Assembly: GCF_003386205.1 (NCBI RefSeq)
Contig: NZ_QRDY01000020.1
Location: 35,944 to 99,943, forward strand
Source: Cohnella lupini
GTDB lineage: Bacteria; Bacillota; Bacilli; Paenibacillales; Paenibacillaceae
DNA: 64,000 nucleotides
Direction: 5' to 3'
Shown here: positions 52,620 to 60,075 of the stretch, piece after piece
Layout: every line of letters begins with the position of its first letter
How positions within the stretch are numbered: the first letter of the stretch is position 1
Notes under the pieces: model-generated
What the model saw: only the letters and a program-made list of their open reading frames with translations
Databases searched by the model: none
What the model was told of the DNA's origin: nothing
Position numbers and translations under genes: made by a program

Positions 52620-53474
52620 ATGCCATTAGTATCCATGACCGAGTTTTTGCCGCAAGCCAAAGCAGGGAAATACGCAGTTGGCCAATTTAACATGAATAAC
52701 CTGGAGTTCGCTCAAGCGATCACGGATGCGGCGATCGAAGAAAATTCGCCATTCATCTTCGGTGTCAGCGAAGGCGCCTTGAAGTACATGGGTATGGAAT
52801 ATACGGTAGCGATCGCGAAAGCGGCCGCCGACAAATCCGGTCTTCCTATCGCTTTGCATTTGGATCACGGCAGCAATTTCGACATTGCCATGAAGTGTAT
52901 CCGCGCAGGCTTCTCTTCGGTTATGTTCGACGGCTCGCACCACTCCTTCGAAGATAACATCCGCTTGACTAAAGAAGTCGTACAAGCCGCTCACGCAATG
53001 GGCGTTTCCGTTGAAGGCGAGCTGGGTACGATCGGCGGCGTAGAAGACGATCTTAGCGTGGACGAAGAGCATGCATCGCTCGCGAAGCCCGAGGAAGCGA
53101 TCCGTTTCTACGAAGAAACCGGAGTCGATTGCCTGGCTATCGCCGTAGGTACAGCTCACGGTATGTACAAAGGCGAAGTGAAAATCCACTTCGACATTAT
53201 TAAAGAAGTAGTAGCGAAAATTCCGGTGCCTATCGTTCTTCATGGCGGTTCGGGCGTTCCGGACGAAATGATTCGCGAAGCGATTCTATCCGGCGCAGGC
53301 AAAATCAACGTAAACACGGAAAATCAAGTGGCTTGCACGAACGCGATTCGCGAAGTTCTTGCCAAAGACGGCAACGTCTTTGATCCGCGCAAATATTTGA
53401 CGCCCGCCCGCAATGCGATGAAAGCGGTCGTTCAAGAGAAAATCCGCTTATTCGGAAGCAGCAACAAAGCGTAA
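52620..53474 (+). CDS. fba: Class II fructose-1,6-bisphosphate aldolase
   Basis: 284 residues. Glycolysis and gluconeogenesis enzyme using zinc. Catalytic and metal residues seen in LHLDHGSNFDIAMKCI, MFDGSHHSFEDN, VEGELGTIGGVEDD, GTAHGMYKG, LHGGSGVPDE and KINVNTENQ. ATG at 52620 behind AGGAGG. The transaldolase gene that follows in Bacillus is absent here. Confidence 0.95.
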   Translation: MPLVSMTEFLPQAKAGKYAVGQFNMNNLEFAQAITDAAIEENSPFIFGVSEGALKYMGMEYTVAIAKAAADKSGLPIALHLDHGSNFDIAMKCIRAGFSSVMFDGSHHSFEDNIRLTKEVVQAAHAMGVSVEGELGTIGGVEDDLSVDEEHASLAKPEEAIRFYEETGVDCLAIAVGTAHGMYKGEVKIHFDIIKEVVAKIPVPIVLHGGSGVPDEMIREAILSGAGKINVNTENQVACTNAIREVLAKDGNVFDPRKYLTPARNAMKAVVQEKIRLFGSSNKA

Positions 53475-53505
53475 TTTTGCAACCTTAATTATAATGTACT
53501 TGATG

Positions 53506-53538
53506 CGGGAAAACGTCTTAAAGGCGTTTTCCCGTTCC
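53506..53538 (+). terminator. Terminator after fba
   Basis: CGGGAAAACG / CGTTTTCCCG stem followed by TTCCTT. Confidence 0.75.
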
Positions 53539-53591
53539 TTCATGTGTCGATGATTTTCATCGGCAACAACTCGAGGAGGATTACGGCATTC

Positions 53592-54842
53592 ATGGATAAA
53601 TTGATGGTCCGGGGAGGCCGACCGCTAAGGGGTACGGTCGGAATCAGCGGCGCGAAGAATAGCGCTGTCGCTCTTATTCCCGCAGCAATACTGGCAGAAT
53701 CGGAAGTGAGGCTGGACAACCTTCCTCAACTAAGCGATGTGGCGGTTTATGCGGAATTGTTGGAGGAGCTTGGGGGCAAGGTATCTTGGCAGGACGACAC
53801 GATGTCTATCGATCCGTCCGCTATGAAATCGGTTCCCATGCCTAATGGAAGAGTTAAGCTGTTAAGAGCATCCTATTATTTAATGGGTGCATTATTAGGA
53901 AGATTCGGCGAAGCAACGATCGGTTTGCCGGGCGGCTGCAATTTCGAGCCGCGACCGATAGATCAGCATATTAAAGGTTTCGAAGCATTGGGAGCGGAAG
54001 TGACCAATGATCATGGTTCCATTCGGATCAGAGCCAAGGAATTAAGAGGGGCTAAGATTTATTTAGACGTCGTTAGCGTCGGGGCTACGATCAACATCAT
54101 GTTGGCGGCTTCGAGGGCTAAAGGTTTAACATTGATCGAGAATGCGGCCAAAGAGCCCGAGATCATCGACGTGGCCACTTTGCTTAACGCAATGGGCGCC
54201 AAGATCAAGGGAGCGGGCACGGAAACGATTCGCATCGAAGGCGTTCAGGAAATGCACGGATGCAGGCATTCCATTATTCCCGATCGCATACAAGCAGGAA
54301 CATACATGATAGCCGCCGCGGCGACTCGCGGCGACGTCCTTATCGATAATATTATTCCGAAGCATTTAGAAGCCATGACCGCGAAGCTGCAGGAAATGGG
54401 CGTCCACGTGTACGAAATGGACGAAGCGATTCGAGTTGTCGGACAATCCATGTACGAGGCGGTAGACGTTAAAGCGTTGGTCTATCCCGGCTTCGCTACG
54501 GATTTGCAATCCCCAATGACCAGCTTGCTTACGCAAGCCCGCGGGGTGAGCGTACTGTCGGACTACGTGTACAACAACAGGTTTAAGCATGTTCCCGAGC
54601 TTGCCCGCATGGGCGCGCAAATCCGGGTGGAGGGCCGTTCCGCGATTATCGAAGGCGGTCGCCTTAACGCCGCTAAGGTTAGGGCGGCGGATCTTCGCGC
54701 GGGAGCCGCGCTAGTCGTTGCGGCGCTTACGGTCGAAGAAGGAACGACGGAGATCAGCGGGGTAGAATATATCGACCGCGGATACGAGAAGCTGGTCATG
54801 CAGCTCAGCAATCTGGGCGCGGAAGTTTGGCGGCAGGGGTAA
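53592..54842 (+). CDS. murA: UDP-N-acetylglucosamine 1-carboxyvinyltransferase
   Basis: 416 residues. First committed step of peptidoglycan synthesis. MDKLMVRGGRPLRG, SGAKNSAVALIPAAIL, active-site Cys in IGLPGGCNFEPRPIDQHI (fosfomycin target), GVQEMHG and YPGFATDLQSPMTSLL. ATG at 53592 behind GAGGAGG. The position before rho matches the MurAB/MurZ paralogue of Bacillus. Confidence 0.94.
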   Translation: MDKLMVRGGRPLRGTVGISGAKNSAVALIPAAILAESEVRLDNLPQLSDVAVYAELLEELGGKVSWQDDTMSIDPSAMKSVPMPNGRVKLLRASYYLMGALLGRFGEATIGLPGGCNFEPRPIDQHIKGFEALGAEVTNDHGSIRIRAKELRGAKIYLDVVSVGATINIMLAASRAKGLTLIENAAKEPEIIDVATLLNAMGAKIKGAGTETIRIEGVQEMHGCRHSIIPDRIQAGTYMIAAAATRGDVLIDNIIPKHLEAMTAKLQEMGVHVYEMDEAIRVVGQSMYEAVDVKALVYPGFATDLQSPMTSLLTQARGVSVLSDYVYNNRFKHVPELARMGAQIRVEGRSAIIEGGRLNAAKVRAADLRAGAALVVAALTVEEGTTEISGVEYIDRGYEKLVMQLSNLGAEVWRQG

Positions 54843-54890
54843 TGCAAGCTTAAGCTTATAGTTGATTTCTGAACAAAAGTGGGGATTCTA

Positions 54891-56222
54891 TTGACTGATT
54901 TAATGATGGCCGATTTAGAAGGCATGAAGCTGACGGAGTTATATAAGTTGGCTAAGCAGCACACGATCAATAATTTCGCGCAAATGAAGAAAAGAGAATT
55001 GATTATCGCCATCTTGCGGGCGCAAGCGGAACGAAGCGGCCTCATGTTCATGGAGGGCGTCTTGGAAGTATTGCCCGAGGGATTCGGTTTCCTTAGGCCG
55101 ATCAACTACTTGCCGAGCCCTGAGGATATTTACATCTCGGCATCGCAGATTCGCAAATTCGATTTGCGTACGGGGGATCTCGTATCCGGCAAGTGCCGGG
55201 CGCCGAAAGAAAGCGAACGCTATTTCGGGCTTCTGCAAGTTAACGCAGTCAACGGCGTCACTCCCGAAACCGCCGCGGAACGATTGCACTTTCCCGCTCT
55301 GACCCCGCTATATCCGCAGAAGAAAATCAAGCTCGAAACGTCGCCTACCCATCTATCCACTCGCATTATGGATCTTATTGCTCCCGTCGGACTAGGTCAA
55401 CGCGGATTGATCGTCGCGCAGCCCAAAGCAGGTAAAACATTGCTGCTGAAGGAAATCGCCAACAGTATATCGATTAATCATCCCGAGATCGATTTATTCG
55501 TGCTTTTGATCGACGAGCGTCCAGAAGAAGTAACGGATATGCAACGTTCGGTCAAAGGTGAAGTTATCGCGTCTACTTTCGACGAGGTGCCGGAGAATCA
55601 CATTAAAGTTGCCGAGCTGGTATTGGAACGTGCGCTTCGGCTTGTGGAACACAAACGCGACGTCGTTATTCTGCTGGACAGCATTACAAGGCTCGCGAGA
55701 GCTTATAATCTGGTTGTTCCTCCATCCGGCCGTACGTTGTCGGGGGGGATCGATCCTGCGGCGTTCCATCGTCCCAAGCGCTTCTTCGGCTCGGCGCGTA
55801 ACATCGAAGAAGGCGGTAGCTTGACCATTCTCGCTACGGCGCTCGTGGAAACGGGATCGCGTATGGACGACATCATTTATGAAGAGTTTAAGGGAACGGG
55901 CAACATGGAATTGCATCTCGATCGTAAGCTTTCGGAACGTCGGATTTTCCCCGCGCTGGACATTCGGCGTTCGGGAACTCGTCGGGAAGAGCTGTTGCTC
56001 GACAAGGAAGCGCTCGACAAGCTGTGGGCGATTCGCAAGAGCATGAACGATTCCATGGAGTTCGTGGAAGGCTTCCTTAAGAAGCTGTCGAACACGAAGA
56101 CGAACCAAGAGTTTCTGGATTCTCTGGATACGAGCGGGGGGCCGAGTACGCCTAGCCCGTCCTCGCCGGGATCCGGCGGAGGACGCCGCACGACGAGAAG
56201 CAGCTCCCCCTCTAGAGTGTAA
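54891..56222 (+). CDS. rho: Transcription termination factor Rho
   Basis: 443 residues from the TTG at 54891. N-terminal Rho_N helices (LTELYKLAKQHTINNFAQMKKRELIIAI), cold-shock RNA-binding domain with GFGFLRPINYLPSPEDIYIS, ATPase with Walker A AQPKAGKTLLLKEIA, Walker B VVILLDSITRLARAYN, Q-loop SGRTLSGGIDPAAFHRPKRFF and R-loop KGTGNMELHLDRKL. The C-terminus has an extra low-complexity Ser/Pro/Gly/Arg tail (about 30 residues, GGGRRTTRSSSPSRV) not typical of Bacillus Rho. Confidence 0.95.
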   Translation: MTDLMMADLEGMKLTELYKLAKQHTINNFAQMKKRELIIAILRAQAERSGLMFMEGVLEVLPEGFGFLRPINYLPSPEDIYISASQIRKFDLRTGDLVSGKCRAPKESERYFGLLQVNAVNGVTPETAAERLHFPALTPLYPQKKIKLETSPTHLSTRIMDLIAPVGLGQRGLIVAQPKAGKTLLLKEIANSISINHPEIDLFVLLIDERPEEVTDMQRSVKGEVIASTFDEVPENHIKVAELVLERALRLVEHKRDVVILLDSITRLARAYNLVVPPSGRTLSGGIDPAAFHRPKRFFGSARNIEEGGSLTILATALVETGSRMDDIIYEEFKGTGNMELHLDRKLSERRIFPALDIRRSGTRREELLLDKEALDKLWAIRKSMNDSMEFVEGFLKKLSNTKTNQEFLDSLDTSGGPSTPSPSSPGSGGGRRTTRSSSPSRV

Positions 56223-56296
56223 GCTCGGAGCTTCGCTCAATCGAGGAAGCGGTATTCCGAATAGCCTCTTAAGTCAAGCAGAGGAGGGCTTAGCCC

Positions 56297-57550
56297 ATGC
56301 ATCTGGTATACGCAGACGAACAAGGAAATGTATTTGATCATCCCGATTTATTCGGAATAGCAAGAAGCGGCAACGATCTCGTCGAGCTTCTCGAAGACGA
56401 GCTTATTCCGTTGCCTGCGGGAGCGACGTTGGTCGGCCTGCCTTATACCCGACCTGTCGGCATGGATCCGGCTAGCGGGAAGATGCAATTGCTTCCCGGA
56501 GCATATCAAGCCGTAGGCGCGTTGCTGCCGCAAGGCTTCACGCGTTATTACGTGCCCGGGTATTCCAAAACGGATAAAACGCAGAAGTTCCCCCTGTTCG
56601 GATATACGGCCGTCGTATGGAAGGATGGCGGGTTCTACGTGGCAGCGGGTCAAAGCGACGATCCGGAGCCGTGGAATCCCGAGAATTGCGATCGAGCGGA
56701 CTTGGAAATCCAAGTTGATCGTATTCTTAAGACTTATCCGGAGAACAGGCTTTACAAGCATCTATCCCACTGCGCGTTGGAATACGAATGCCTGACGGCT
56801 TCCAACACGTTTCTTCAACGCTTGGAAGGTGCCGTTCCGGTATCCTTTTCCTGCAACGCCGGTTGTTATGGATGCATTTCGGAGCAACCCGACGACAGCG
56901 GATTCGTCGCGCCCCAGACTCGGCTGAAGTTCAAGCCGGAGGTCGACGAGGTCGTCGATATCATGCTCGAGCATTTGAAGACGCCGGATTCGATCATCAG
57001 CTTCGGACAAGGATGCGAAGGCGAGCCTTCCACGCAAGCCCGGACGATCGTCGAAGCGATGAAGCGAGTCCGTGCGCAGACCTCGTTGGGGTACATTAAT
57101 ATCAATACCAACGCGGGGTTGTCCGATCATATGCGCGCGATTACCGACGCTGGTTTGGATCTTATGCGCGTAAGCACGATCAGCGCGCTCGACGAGCATT
57201 ACAACGCCTATTACAAACCTAGGGGTTATACGCTGCAGAACGTTGAGAAATCGTTGAAGTATGCCGCGAGCAAAGGCGTATATACCTCGATCAACTACTT
57301 GATATTCCCCGGCGTTACGGACCGCGAGGAAGAGATTGAAGCGATGATTGGTTTCGTTCGCCGGACGGGATTAAAGTTGATTCAAATGCGCAATTTAAAT
57401 ATCGATCCCGAGGCCTATCTGAGCTTGATTCCCCCGGCTCAAGGAGAGATTTACGGGATGAAGGCGCTACTCGATATCTATCGCGAGGAACTCCCGGACG
57501 TGGTTATCGGCTCCTACACGCATGTTCCTCCCGTTCGCCAGGAAATATAA
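56297..57550 (+). CDS. Radical SAM protein of unknown function
   Basis: 417 residues. An N-terminal domain of about 180 residues (YVPGYSKTDKTQKFPLFGYTAVVWKDG), then a radical SAM barrel with the cluster motif CNAGCYGC (Cys-x3-Cys-x2-Cys) near residue 190, GQGCEGEPSTQ as the GGE-like strand, and NINTNAG and INYLIFPGVTDREEE further on. No C-terminal SPASM-type cysteine cluster. It lies alone between rho and rpmE, 74 bp after rho. I do not recognise a characterised subfamily; candidates include tRNA, ribosome or cofactor modification given the neighbours, but this is guesswork. Confidence 0.85.
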   Translation: MHLVYADEQGNVFDHPDLFGIARSGNDLVELLEDELIPLPAGATLVGLPYTRPVGMDPASGKMQLLPGAYQAVGALLPQGFTRYYVPGYSKTDKTQKFPLFGYTAVVWKDGGFYVAAGQSDDPEPWNPENCDRADLEIQVDRILKTYPENRLYKHLSHCALEYECLTASNTFLQRLEGAVPVSFSCNAGCYGCISEQPDDSGFVAPQTRLKFKPEVDEVVDIMLEHLKTPDSIISFGQGCEGEPSTQARTIVEAMKRVRAQTSLGYININTNAGLSDHMRAITDAGLDLMRVSTISALDEHYNAYYKPRGYTLQNVEKSLKYAASKGVYTSINYLIFPGVTDREEEIEAMIGFVRRTGLKLIQMRNLNIDPEAYLSLIPPAQGEIYGMKALLDIYREELPDVVIGSYTHVPPVRQEI

Positions 57551-57590
57551 GGTTAGGCTGCGTCTCCGTTGTTTTCCAATCGGAGTTGAC

Positions 57591-57619
57591 TTGTCAGGCG
57601 GTTATAAGCGTGCTATAAT
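57591..57619 (+). promoter_or_regulatory. Promoter of rpmE
   Basis: TTGTCA (57591-57596), 17 bases, TATAAT (57614-57619). Confidence 0.85.
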
Positions 57620-57681
57620 CCCATCATGTGTTTAATACTCTGGATCCACATGTTGTTCCAGGGCAGAAAGAGGTGAACCCT

Positions 57682-57879
57682 TTGAAACCATCCATTCATC
57701 CGCAATACAATGTGATTACGGCATCTTGCGCATGCGGAAACACTTTCGAAACAGGTTCGATCAAATCGAATCTTAAAGTAGAAGTATGTTCGGCTTGCCA
57801 TCCGTTCTACACAGGTAAACAGAAGTTTATCGATGCTGGCGGTCGTGTTGACAAGTTTAAGAAAAAATACGGAATTTAA
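57682..57879 (+). CDS. rpmE: Ribosomal protein L31, zinc-binding form
   Basis: 65 residues from the TTG at 57682. The Cys-containing type: CACGNTF and VCSACHPFYTGKQKFID supply four zinc ligands. AGAGGTG is the ribosome site. Ends in a terminator whose 3' arm also serves the next gene. Confidence 0.95.
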   Translation: MKPSIHPQYNVITASCACGNTFETGSIKSNLKVEVCSACHPFYTGKQKFIDAGGRVDKFKKKYGI

Positions 57880-57902
57880 TCGAATAGCCGTATAGAGATA
57901 AG

Positions 57903-57941
57903 CCTCCCTTGAAATCCTACCGGATAAAGGGAGGTTTTTTT
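57903..57941 (+). terminator. rpmE terminator, shared with the next gene's ribosome binding site
   Basis: CCTCCCTT (57903-57910) pairs with AAGGGAGG (57927-57934), then TTTTTTT to 57941. The AAGGGAGG arm is eight bases before the next ATG, so it doubles as the Shine-Dalgarno. Confidence 0.9.
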
Positions 57942-57942
57942 C

Positions 57943-58347
57943 ATGCTCAAGCATTGGAAAACCATTAAGCATGTCGCGGCTATATTGTGTATTTTGATGA
58001 TCGTATCCGGCTGCGGGAATAACGATGCGACAAAGTCTAACGGAGTAAAAGCGGAAAGTATCGGAAATAACGGTATGCGTGGGATGGCCAACAACCATTC
58101 CCATCTTCCCGGTCATCATGCGGTGACCGATTACGATAGGGACAACGCTTCGATGAAGCAAGCGATCAAGAACTTGCCGGGGGTATCCGATTCGAACGTG
58201 ACTTTCAATGGTGCGGATGCCTATGTCACGATCAAGCTCGCCCCAGGGTTGCAAGCTCGGGAAATTCCGACTTTGGAGCAGCAAGCCGCGACGGTGCTTC
58301 GGTTTAACTTCCCACGGTACACCATACACGTAACGTCGATGAAATAA
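57943..58347 (+). CDS. YhcN/YlaJ-like sporulation lipoprotein
   Basis: 134 residues. Lipobox IVSGC (Cys about 24), a His/Asn-rich linker (NNHSHLPGHHAVTDYDRDN), then a BON-like alpha-beta end (AIKNLPGVSDSNVTFNGADAYVTIKL, HVTSMK) as in YhcN/YlaJ family proteins of spores. Its ribosome site lies inside the rpmE terminator. Confidence 0.75.
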   Translation: MLKHWKTIKHVAAILCILMIVSGCGNNDATKSNGVKAESIGNNGMRGMANNHSHLPGHHAVTDYDRDNASMKQAIKNLPGVSDSNVTFNGADAYVTIKLAPGLQAREIPTLEQQAATVLRFNFPRYTIHVTSMK

Positions 58348-58354
58348 CGAAATA

Positions 58355-58381
58355 AACCGAAGGAAACTGTTTCCTTCGGTT
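58355..58381 (+). terminator. Hairpin after the lipoprotein gene
   Basis: AACCGAAGGAAA / TTTCCTTCGGTT perfect 12-bp stem with CTG loop; no long T-run. Overlaps the -35 of the SRP RNA promoter by two bases. Confidence 0.7.
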
Positions 58382-58408
58382 GCACTTCCTCTTTCAATTC
58401 GCTATACT
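58380..58408 (+). promoter_or_regulatory. Promoter of the SRP RNA
   Basis: TTGCAC (58380-58385), 17 bases, TATACT (58403-58408); start expected at about 58415. Confidence 0.8.
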
Positions 58409-58414
58409 AAGTTA

Positions 58415-58682
58415 GCCGTGCTAGACGGGGAGGTAGCGGTGCCCTGTAACTCGCAATCCGCTCCAGCGAGGTTGAATTCCTGTTTTAGGTTTTGTGATGC
58501 AGGTTCCGATAAGTTTCGTGCCGTGTTGACGGCAGGGTCCTCCGCGAGGGACGGCCATGAACCCGGTCAGGTCCGGAAGGAAGCAGCCATAAGTGGTTTA
58601 GTTCTTGTGCTGGGGGGTAGCTCGGCCTGAGCGACTCACTCTTATTCGGCTGGATCACAATTATCGAAATCAGGTGCACGGT
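58415..58682 (+). ncRNA. ffs: Signal recognition particle RNA, long Bacillus form (scRNA)
   Basis: The 5' end GCCGTGCTAGACGGGGAGGT and GCGGTGCCCTGTAA form the Alu-domain helices 3 and 4; GGTCAGGTCCGGAAGGAAGCAGCC is the Ffh-binding SRP loop (written here only in its known consensus form, at about 58567-58589); the 3' end GGTGCACGGT matches the mature end of Bacillus scRNA. About 268 nt, as expected for the sporulating Firmicutes form. Targets exported proteins with Ffh. Confidence 0.95.
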
Positions 58683-58722
58683 CCTAACAAGCGAATAGGC
58701 AGAACTATAAATAGCGTAAGAG

Positions 58723-58757
58723 AAGCACCGCGACGAACTCGTCGAGGTGCTTTTTTT
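58723..58757 (+). terminator. Terminator of the SRP RNA transcript
   Basis: AGCACC-G-CGACG / CGTCG-A-GGTGCT stem followed by TTTTTTT. Confidence 0.9.
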
Positions 58758-58867
58758 GCTTTTACTTTCGAAAAATTACTTCTCACGTCTTAGGTCCGAA
58801 GGAGGGAATCGACTGTAATATACCGAATATTTACATTTGGCTGGCTCGTTGACCGGAGGTGAATACA

Positions 58868-59995
58868 ATGATGGACGAACCGGCATTGGCGGCAGAAGAG
58901 GATTCAATCCGTTCGAATCTTACGAAGCAGGAGATGTTCGTTCGGCAGTTCGCTAATCGTTTCCTGACTTACGAGGGTATAGGGGTACTGTTGCTGGATT
59001 CGGAATTTCGAATAGTAGAAGTCAGCGAAATGGTTTGTTCCCTTTTCGGATGCAAAAGAACCGACATTATAGATCAGTCTGCCGAGAAATGGTTCGACTC
59101 GCTCTCTTTGCACCCCAAACCGTTCGGACGGAGCTTACTTGAAGGAGATACGTTTCGAAACCGGGTCATGAATTGGAAGCTGGACAAGCATAATCATAAG
59201 CTAATGCTGGACGGCGAAGTTCTGCAAGACAAGGGCGCAATCAAGGGGGCGTTCGTCCTCTTCAGAGATGTATCCCATCTCTTGACTTTGGAAGAGCAAA
59301 TTAGGCGTTCGGATAGATTAAAGACGATCGGTCAGATCGCGGCGGGCACTGCCCATGAAATCAGAAATCCGTTAACGGCGATCAAAGGCTTCATGCAGCT
59401 GTTAAACAAATCCTTGGCGGACAGAAGCATGGAGAAAGAGCAGGAGTTCGTGGGCATCGTGTTGTCGGAGCTCGAAAGAGTGAACGATTTAGTGAGCGAG
59501 TTTCTGCTGCTGAGCAAACCCAAGGAGATCAGGCTGGTATCGATGAGGGTCGGACTCGTGCTGCAAGAAATTTTGCCAATGATCCGCAATGAGGCTCTAT
59601 TGCACAACGTGACCGTTCTTTATTATCCCAAACCGGAGCTTGCTCCGATATTGGCCGATAAAGAGCAACTGAAGCAAGTGTTTCTTAACTTAGGGAAAAA
59701 TGCGATCGAAGCGATGGACGGGGGAGGGACTTTAATAATTAGGGATTACCACGATCCTTACGAAACGGACAAAATCGCAGTCGAGATCAGCGATACCGGA
59801 TCCGGGATCGACGCGGAGGCGTTGGAAAAAGTATTCGACCCTTTCTTTACGACGAAGCCGCAAGGGACCGGATTGGGACTGTCGGTTTGCCAACGGATCG
59901 TTCACGATTTAGGCGGAAGCATCGAGGTGTCTTCCGATGAGGGGGGGACGCGATTTATCGTGAAGTTGCCGTGCGCGTCGGGAACTGACGATTAA
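58868..59995 (+). CDS. Soluble sporulation-type sensor histidine kinase
   Basis: 375 residues without membrane helices. A PAS-like domain at about 25-135 (FLTYEGIGVLLLDSEFRIVEVSEMV, GAFVLFRDVSHLLTLEEQI), HisKA with His in GTAHEIRNPLTAIKGFMQLL, and HATPase with N-box NLGKNAIEAM, G1 ISDTGSGI, F-box FDPFFTTKPQGTGLGLSV. The HEIRNPLTAIKGFMQLL wording is typical of kinases that feed Spo0F (KinA/KinE type). No partner regulator is adjacent, consistent with an orphan phosphorelay kinase. ATG at 58868 behind GGAGGTG. Confidence 0.9.
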   Translation: MMDEPALAAEEDSIRSNLTKQEMFVRQFANRFLTYEGIGVLLLDSEFRIVEVSEMVCSLFGCKRTDIIDQSAEKWFDSLSLHPKPFGRSLLEGDTFRNRVMNWKLDKHNHKLMLDGEVLQDKGAIKGAFVLFRDVSHLLTLEEQIRRSDRLKTIGQIAAGTAHEIRNPLTAIKGFMQLLNKSLADRSMEKEQEFVGIVLSELERVNDLVSEFLLLSKPKEIRLVSMRVGLVLQEILPMIRNEALLHNVTVLYYPKPELAPILADKEQLKQVFLNLGKNAIEAMDGGGTLIIRDYHDPYETDKIAVEISDTGSGIDAEALEKVFDPFFTTKPQGTGLGLSVCQRIVHDLGGSIEVSSDEGGTRFIVKLPCASGTDD

Positions 59996-60075
59996 GAAAT
60001 CGCTGCTGGCGGTGGAGCCCGGTCATCCTATGATGTATAATGGATGAAACGGTAAGCTGACGGGAGCGACTAGCA

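Noticed and set aside
55494..56240. 248-residue minus-strand open frame opposite rho
   Set aside because: Antisense shadow of a highly conserved gene; no start signal.
57613..58329. 238-residue minus-strand frame across rpmE and the lipoprotein
   Set aside because: It covers two plus-strand genes, a promoter and a terminator, and lacks a start signal.
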